From positions 1-8,227 of the forward strand of contig JAJNBK010000033.1 in NCBI GenBank assembly GCA_021155845.1: a stretch of DNA of 8,227 nt, written 5' to 3'. A program made the position numbers and the translations under genes. The notes beneath the pieces were generated by a model. It ran no database searches and was not told the origin of the DNA. It saw only the letters and a program-made list of their open reading frames with translations. Below, in pieces: positions 5,831 through 8,227 of the stretch. Numbering within the stretch: the first letter of the stretch is position 1; the number at the start of each line of letters is the position of its first letter. Source of the DNA: Nitrososphaeraceae archaeon. Its GTDB lineage: Archaea > Thermoproteota > Nitrososphaeria > Nitrososphaerales > Nitrososphaeraceae.

Positions 5831-6328
5831 ATGAAGAAATTAATTTTATCTGCTATTGTTATGGCGGGCCTTTTATTTACTTTGACAACTTCTGATTTAA
5901 CTTTTGCTCAACCATATCCACGTACAAAGATCCCGGGAGATTATTCTTTTGGTACAATTGCAAGTGTTCAAGATGACGAATCAGGAAATCATGAATGGAT
6001 TGTGACTGGGGACTGGAAAGGGAATATGATAATGGTTAATGGTTCTGAACCTCACAGTCATTCAATTGCTAATTTCAACGTAACAGACATTTCTGAAGAG
6101 AACGGAATAAAGACATTTAATGGCACTTCTGCTATAAATCTTCTTGATGGTATAGTAGAAGACGTACCTACTTCTGTCCGCGTATTAGGAGAAGGTGTAA
6201 TAAGCATATGGATTGATCCTACAAGGGTAGAAGAACATTATGGAAATACTCCAATATATGGCGTCGTGTCTAATGAAAGAGGATTTGGTCCAGGTGGCCC
6301 AGGTGGCCCAGGTCCAAATAGACGATGA
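5831..6328 (+). CDS. Exported protein of unknown function, 165 aa, with a Gly-Gly-Pro tail
   Basis: A signal peptide covers residues 1-27 (MKKLIL start, hydrophobic core to about 20, cleavage near FAQ at 25-27) and resembles that of the NHL protein upstream. The mature domain (about 30-147) is rich in beta-type segments: FGTIASVQDD, EWIVTGDWKG (55-64), NFNVTDIS, a DGIVEDVPTSV loop (106-116), ISIWIDP (124-130) and HYGNTPIYGVV (136-146). Sequons lie at Asn 70, 83 and 97, and there is no cysteine. From memory, a family of thaumarchaeal exported proteins with the TGDWKG and PIYG motifs matches this, with no known function. The tail GFGPGGPGGPGP (151-162) is encoded by a 9-bp tandem repeat and is probably disordered. 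The stop is only 12 bases from the end of the opposing pseudogene. A cell-envelope or extracellular role is likely. Confidence 0.88.
   Translation: MKKLILSAIVMAGLLFTLTTSDLTFAQPYPRTKIPGDYSFGTIASVQDDESGNHEWIVTGDWKGNMIMVNGSEPHSHSIANFNVTDISEENGIKTFNGTSAINLLDGIVEDVPTSVRVLGEGVISIWIDPTRVEEHYGNTPIYGVVSNERGFGPGGPGGPGPNRR
6292..6315 (+). repeat. 9-bp tandem repeat encoding Gly-Gly-Pro
   Basis: AGGTGGCCC occurs twice in tandem (6292-6300, 6301-6309) and is followed by a partial copy, AGGTCC (6310-6315). It lies in frame at the 3' end of the 165-aa exported protein, and copy-number change would lengthen or shorten the tail by three residues without a frameshift. Confidence 0.8.
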
Positions 6329-6340
6329 ATTAACTATCTA

Positions 6341-7091
6341 CTATAATCTTTTTAATTGCAATACTGTTGTTGATACAACTGCTTTAACAGCTTCTTTAAC
6401 GATCTGCTTTAGCTTTGAATAGCCTTCTCCATTCAATATATTCGCGATCAACTATTCTATTCTATCCTTTTGATCAGTAAGCTCTTCTACTCTTTGTTCT
6501 GCTTTCTTGCACTCTTGTTCATAAGAGAATGCAATTCTATCTAATAGTGATATTTTATTTTTTCTATCCTCTATATCATTTTCCAATCCTTGTCTTGTAC
6601 GTTGCATTTTATCTACCTGATCTTTTACTTGTTCATAGAGACTTTCCATGTAAGGAAGTCTATTAACAGTAATGTCTGCAGCATTGACTGCTTGCTCAAT
6701 ACTCATACATTTTTCCTTCATCAACCGGTATATCCTCAAAAAAAAACAGCGCTAGATTGCCGTTTGTTTCCTTGTGTATTGAATTGAGTTTGTGCTGACG
6801 CTTTAATTCCCAGTATTCTCTATACAATTTTGTTATCTCTGGCTGTCCTAGGTTTAATGTGATGGCGACTTGTACACATGTCTTGACTTCAGAAAATAAT
6901 TTGTAGGCGTTGGAAGATATCTCTTCTTGCTGCTGGTCTTTATATTTTTGTCGTTTCGATTCTTCCTCCTTTAAGATAATAGAAATGTCGCGAATGGATA
7001 TCCTTTCTATCTTTGCTATTTCGCGCGTTGTCTTTCCCTGATTATAGTAAAGATCGATAACAAGTTTTTTTCTTTCTTCGGTGATTGCCAA
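6341..7091 (-). pseudogene. Decayed helix-turn-helix/coiled-coil protein (about 249 codons when repaired)
   Basis: Starting at a TTG at 7091 (AITEERKK), the first piece holds a helix-turn-helix at about residues 20-41 (KTTREIAKIERISIRDISII) and a second HTH-like unit at about 70-94 (VQVAITLNLGQPEITKLY). At a run of nine T on the coding strand (6746-6738) the frame shifts. With eight T the protein continues as LRIYRLMKEKCMSIEQAVN into a long coiled coil (YEQVKDQVDKMQ onward). A TAG at 6454-6452 interrupts after DRIE, where Lys is expected, and the same frame resumes with LIANILNGEGYSKLKQIVKE to a TAG at 6343-6341. From memory, this is a family found in many copies in soil Nitrososphaeria; its role is unknown, and DNA binding is inferred from the HTH units. 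Two lesions make it a pseudogene. The C-terminus may also be shortened compared with longer relatives. Confidence 0.82.
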
Positions 7092-7294
7092 TGTTATTTT
7101 TTGCCCTACATCTTTAATGATTCATGTTTATAAGACTTACATTTTATGATACCATTGATACCCATTTTTGCTGCCTGATTTCGCCTGATTCCTTCTAAAC
7201 AGGAGACCTTCTTAGAACACCTCATTTTAATCACTATAATATTACATCATACTACCAGTACTCCTATGAAATAGTTTAATATTATTTGAACCTC

Positions 7295-7310
7295 TAGGAA
7301 TTCGTTCCTA
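7295..7310. repeat. Inverted repeat with a TTCG loop
   Basis: TAGGAATTCGTTCCTA can fold into a six-base-pair stem with a TTCG loop, with CCT and AGG further out able to pair as well. It lies in the non-coding gap. It could be a hairpin in a transcript or a protein-binding site. No T-tract follows, so I do not call it a terminator. Confidence 0.4.
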
Positions 7311-7366
7311 TTATAGGTAATGAATGCAGCAGCGAAGATATAAGAAGTAAATGATAGACTTCATAC

Positions 7367-7395
7367 GGTTACCACTCATTAGTAACCCTTATTTA
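7367..7395 (+). promoter_or_regulatory. Inverted repeat and TATA-like box upstream of the 7420 pseudogene
   Basis: GGTTAC (7367-7372) and GTAACC (7382-7387) form a perfect six-base inverted repeat with a nine-base spacer, immediately before TTATTTA (7389-7395), which is centred about 28 bases upstream of the ATG at 7420. The spacing suits a leaderless promoter with an operator or activator site abutting the TATA box. This is inferred from position only. Confidence 0.35.
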
Positions 7396-7419
7396 CCTTT
7401 AAGTGCATAGGCTTATAAG

Positions 7420-7820
7420 ATGACAAATAATAATGTCAATACAAATTTGATTACAACTAATGCGGGTGCAAATCCAGATACTGCGACACCAGAACCGACG
7501 ATGAGTGAAGAAGCCATAAAGAAGCTATAACAACGGATAGCTCAGCGTGAAGCTGAGCATGCAGCAGCTGCTGCAGCAAAAAGTAAGTTGTCTTCTTCTA
7601 CCTTTATCGCACTCAAAGCCGGACATAGCTTCAGAGCAATGTTTACAGGTTACGTAGATGAGCAAGAGGTTACTTTCCCCAAGGGGGATGGAAAGCCTGT
7701 TAAGCGATACAATATGAAGTGCTGTTGCTTGAAGATGAACATGGGAACAAAGTTCAACCTAATTTCCTGACAACATTTAGTGCGTCAAAGACGACAAGTA
7801 AAGTCAATAAACTTGTCTAG
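7420..7820 (+). pseudogene. Decayed gene of unknown function, about 133 codons
   Basis: The ATG at 7420 opens a polar Asn/Thr-rich N-terminus, then MSEEAIKKL and a TAA at 7528-7530. The same frame continues with QRIAQREAEH, an alanine run (residues 48-53, helical or coiled-coil), and a beta-type domain: FIALKAGHSFRAMFTGYVDE, EVTFPKGDGKPVKRY, NMK. Adding one G after ATGAAG (near 7719) restores VLLLEDEHGNKVQPNFLTTF and ASKTTSKVNKLV with a TAG at 7818-7820. Without it, the frame runs through three cysteines to TGA at 7768-7770. A coiled-coil head plus a small beta domain with FPKGDGKP suggests a nucleic-acid-binding or virus/plasmid-type accessory protein, but this is only a guess; I do not recognise the family. 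The two lesions argue that it is dead. Confidence 0.65.
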
Positions 7821-7869
7821 ACATAAGATATACAGATAGATAGTAGTAGAAAATAAATAAGACAAAACC

Positions 7870-8227
7870 TCAATCAATCATCAAGCTATTTGTTAGCTGT
7901 TCTAGTTTCTTTGCATTGTCTACAATCACATCAAACAATGCATCCTCTTGGCCTCTCAAATTCAACTTCCTTTCAGAACGAATTGTTTCTGCTAATGCTA
8001 ATATGGGCCTAATAGGGATTCTTAATTCTTTGATTGAATCAAGCAGACGTTTGGTAGTCTCCTTTTGGGTTCTTTGTTCTTCCTGCATTTTGAAGAGAGT
8101 ATCAAGCAATTGACTCTGTTTCCTGATGCTCTCAAATATTGTGACAAAAGATAGTACAGTTGACTTACTGTTTGAGTATGCTGCCAAACCCATTGCTTTA
8201 TATGAATCATCTTTAGTGTCATCCTTT
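7870..8227 (-). pseudogene. Sensor histidine kinase fragment: HisKA-like helix pair without the phospho-histidine or ATPase domain
   Basis: The frame is open from the right edge (8226) to TGA at 7872-7870. Numbering from the Met at 8193, residues 1-30 (GLAAYSNSKSTVLSFVTIFE) look like the end of a sensory domain seen in Nitrososphaeria kinases. A glutamine-rich coiled coil follows, and then KELRIPIRPILALAE (55-69), which aligns with the H-box HELRTPIQPILGLSE. The phospho-accepting His is Lys 55 and the following Thr is Ile. The second dimerisation helix (DVIVDNAKKLEQLTNSL) follows, and the protein stops where the HATPase domain should begin. Two-component kinases transfer phosphate from that His to a response regulator, so this product cannot signal in that way. 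It is either a pseudogene or a kinase-dead sensor/dimerisation module. The 5' part lies outside the window. Confidence 0.75.

Larger units (their letters stand above)
7092..7419. other. Intergenic region between two divergent pseudogenes
   Basis: No gene is supported here. It holds the upstream regions of the minus-strand HTH pseudogene and the plus-strand pseudogene at 7420, two short inverted repeats (7295-7310 and 7367-7387) and a TATA-like box (7389-7395). A short imperfect direct repeat, GCCTGATT, occurs near 7178 and again ten bases later and seems incidental. Confidence 0.5.

Noticed and set aside
6452..6454. TAG as pyrrolysine in the HTH/coiled-coil gene
   Set aside because: The position fits Lys by a single base change, the gene also has a frameshift, and no pyrrolysine genes are visible; the frame itself ends at another TAG.
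7560..7575. 16-bp perfect palindrome TGCAGCAGCTGCTGCA
   Set aside because: It falls inside the alanine run of the 7420 pseudogene and is readily explained by repeated GCA/GCT codons.
1..8227. CRISPR array, tRNA, rRNA or intact insertion sequence
   Set aside because: I looked for regularly spaced repeats, cloverleaf-like segments and transposase motifs with terminal inverted repeats and found none.

Overview
The window looks like chromosomal DNA of an ammonia-oxidising archaeon of the class Nitrososphaeria, probably a soil lineage close to Ca. Nitrosocosmicus or Nitrososphaera. The grounds are an AT-rich background, genes that begin directly at an ATG about 26-28 bases after a TATA-like box (leaderless archaeal transcripts), several small exported proteins rich in N-x-S/T sites, a sensor-kinase fragment of the type common in this class, and decayed copies of proteins I recall as repetitive in soil Nitrososphaeria. 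This taxonomic call rests on remembered family resemblance, not on a database search.

Layout. At the left edge, 1-456 (minus) is the first half of a short-chain dehydrogenase/reductase (SDR) with a bacterial look: about half G+C by partial hand count and a strong Shine-Dalgarno sequence. Bases 457-1173 are mostly AT-rich and carry two probable gene scraps (710-907 minus and 969-1112 plus). An exported beta-rich protein of unknown function follows at 1174-1821 (plus). It converges with a minus-strand block, 4164 to 1994: a broken small membrane peptide gene, a cysteine-containing protein with a YHS/TRASH-like motif, a broken membrane-associated TRAM-domain protein, and an intact second SDR. 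After about 700 bases with little in them, two plus-strand exported proteins (4859-5756 and 5831-6328) have similar signal peptides. The first is an NHL beta-propeller whose last blade is lost to a frameshifting deletion. The right third holds a decayed helix-turn-helix/coiled-coil gene (6341-7091, minus), a decayed gene of unknown function (7420-7820, plus), and a sensor histidine kinase fragment (7870-8227, minus) whose H-box histidine is replaced by lysine.

What stands out is not a working operon but the number of breakages. At least five reading frames carry stops or frameshifts that can be repaired by eye to continuous, family-like proteins. The lesions are of different kinds: a 14-bp tandem duplication, a CA expansion, a homopolymer change, single-base loss, nonsense changes and a deletion. 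This looks like an accessory island or decayed insertion zone with a few intact residents (second SDR, the 215-aa and 165-aa exported proteins, the Cys protein). I see no CRISPR array, tRNA, rRNA or intact transposase. The most unusual item is the membrane-associated TRAM-domain protein, because TRAM is normally a cytoplasmic RNA-binding module.
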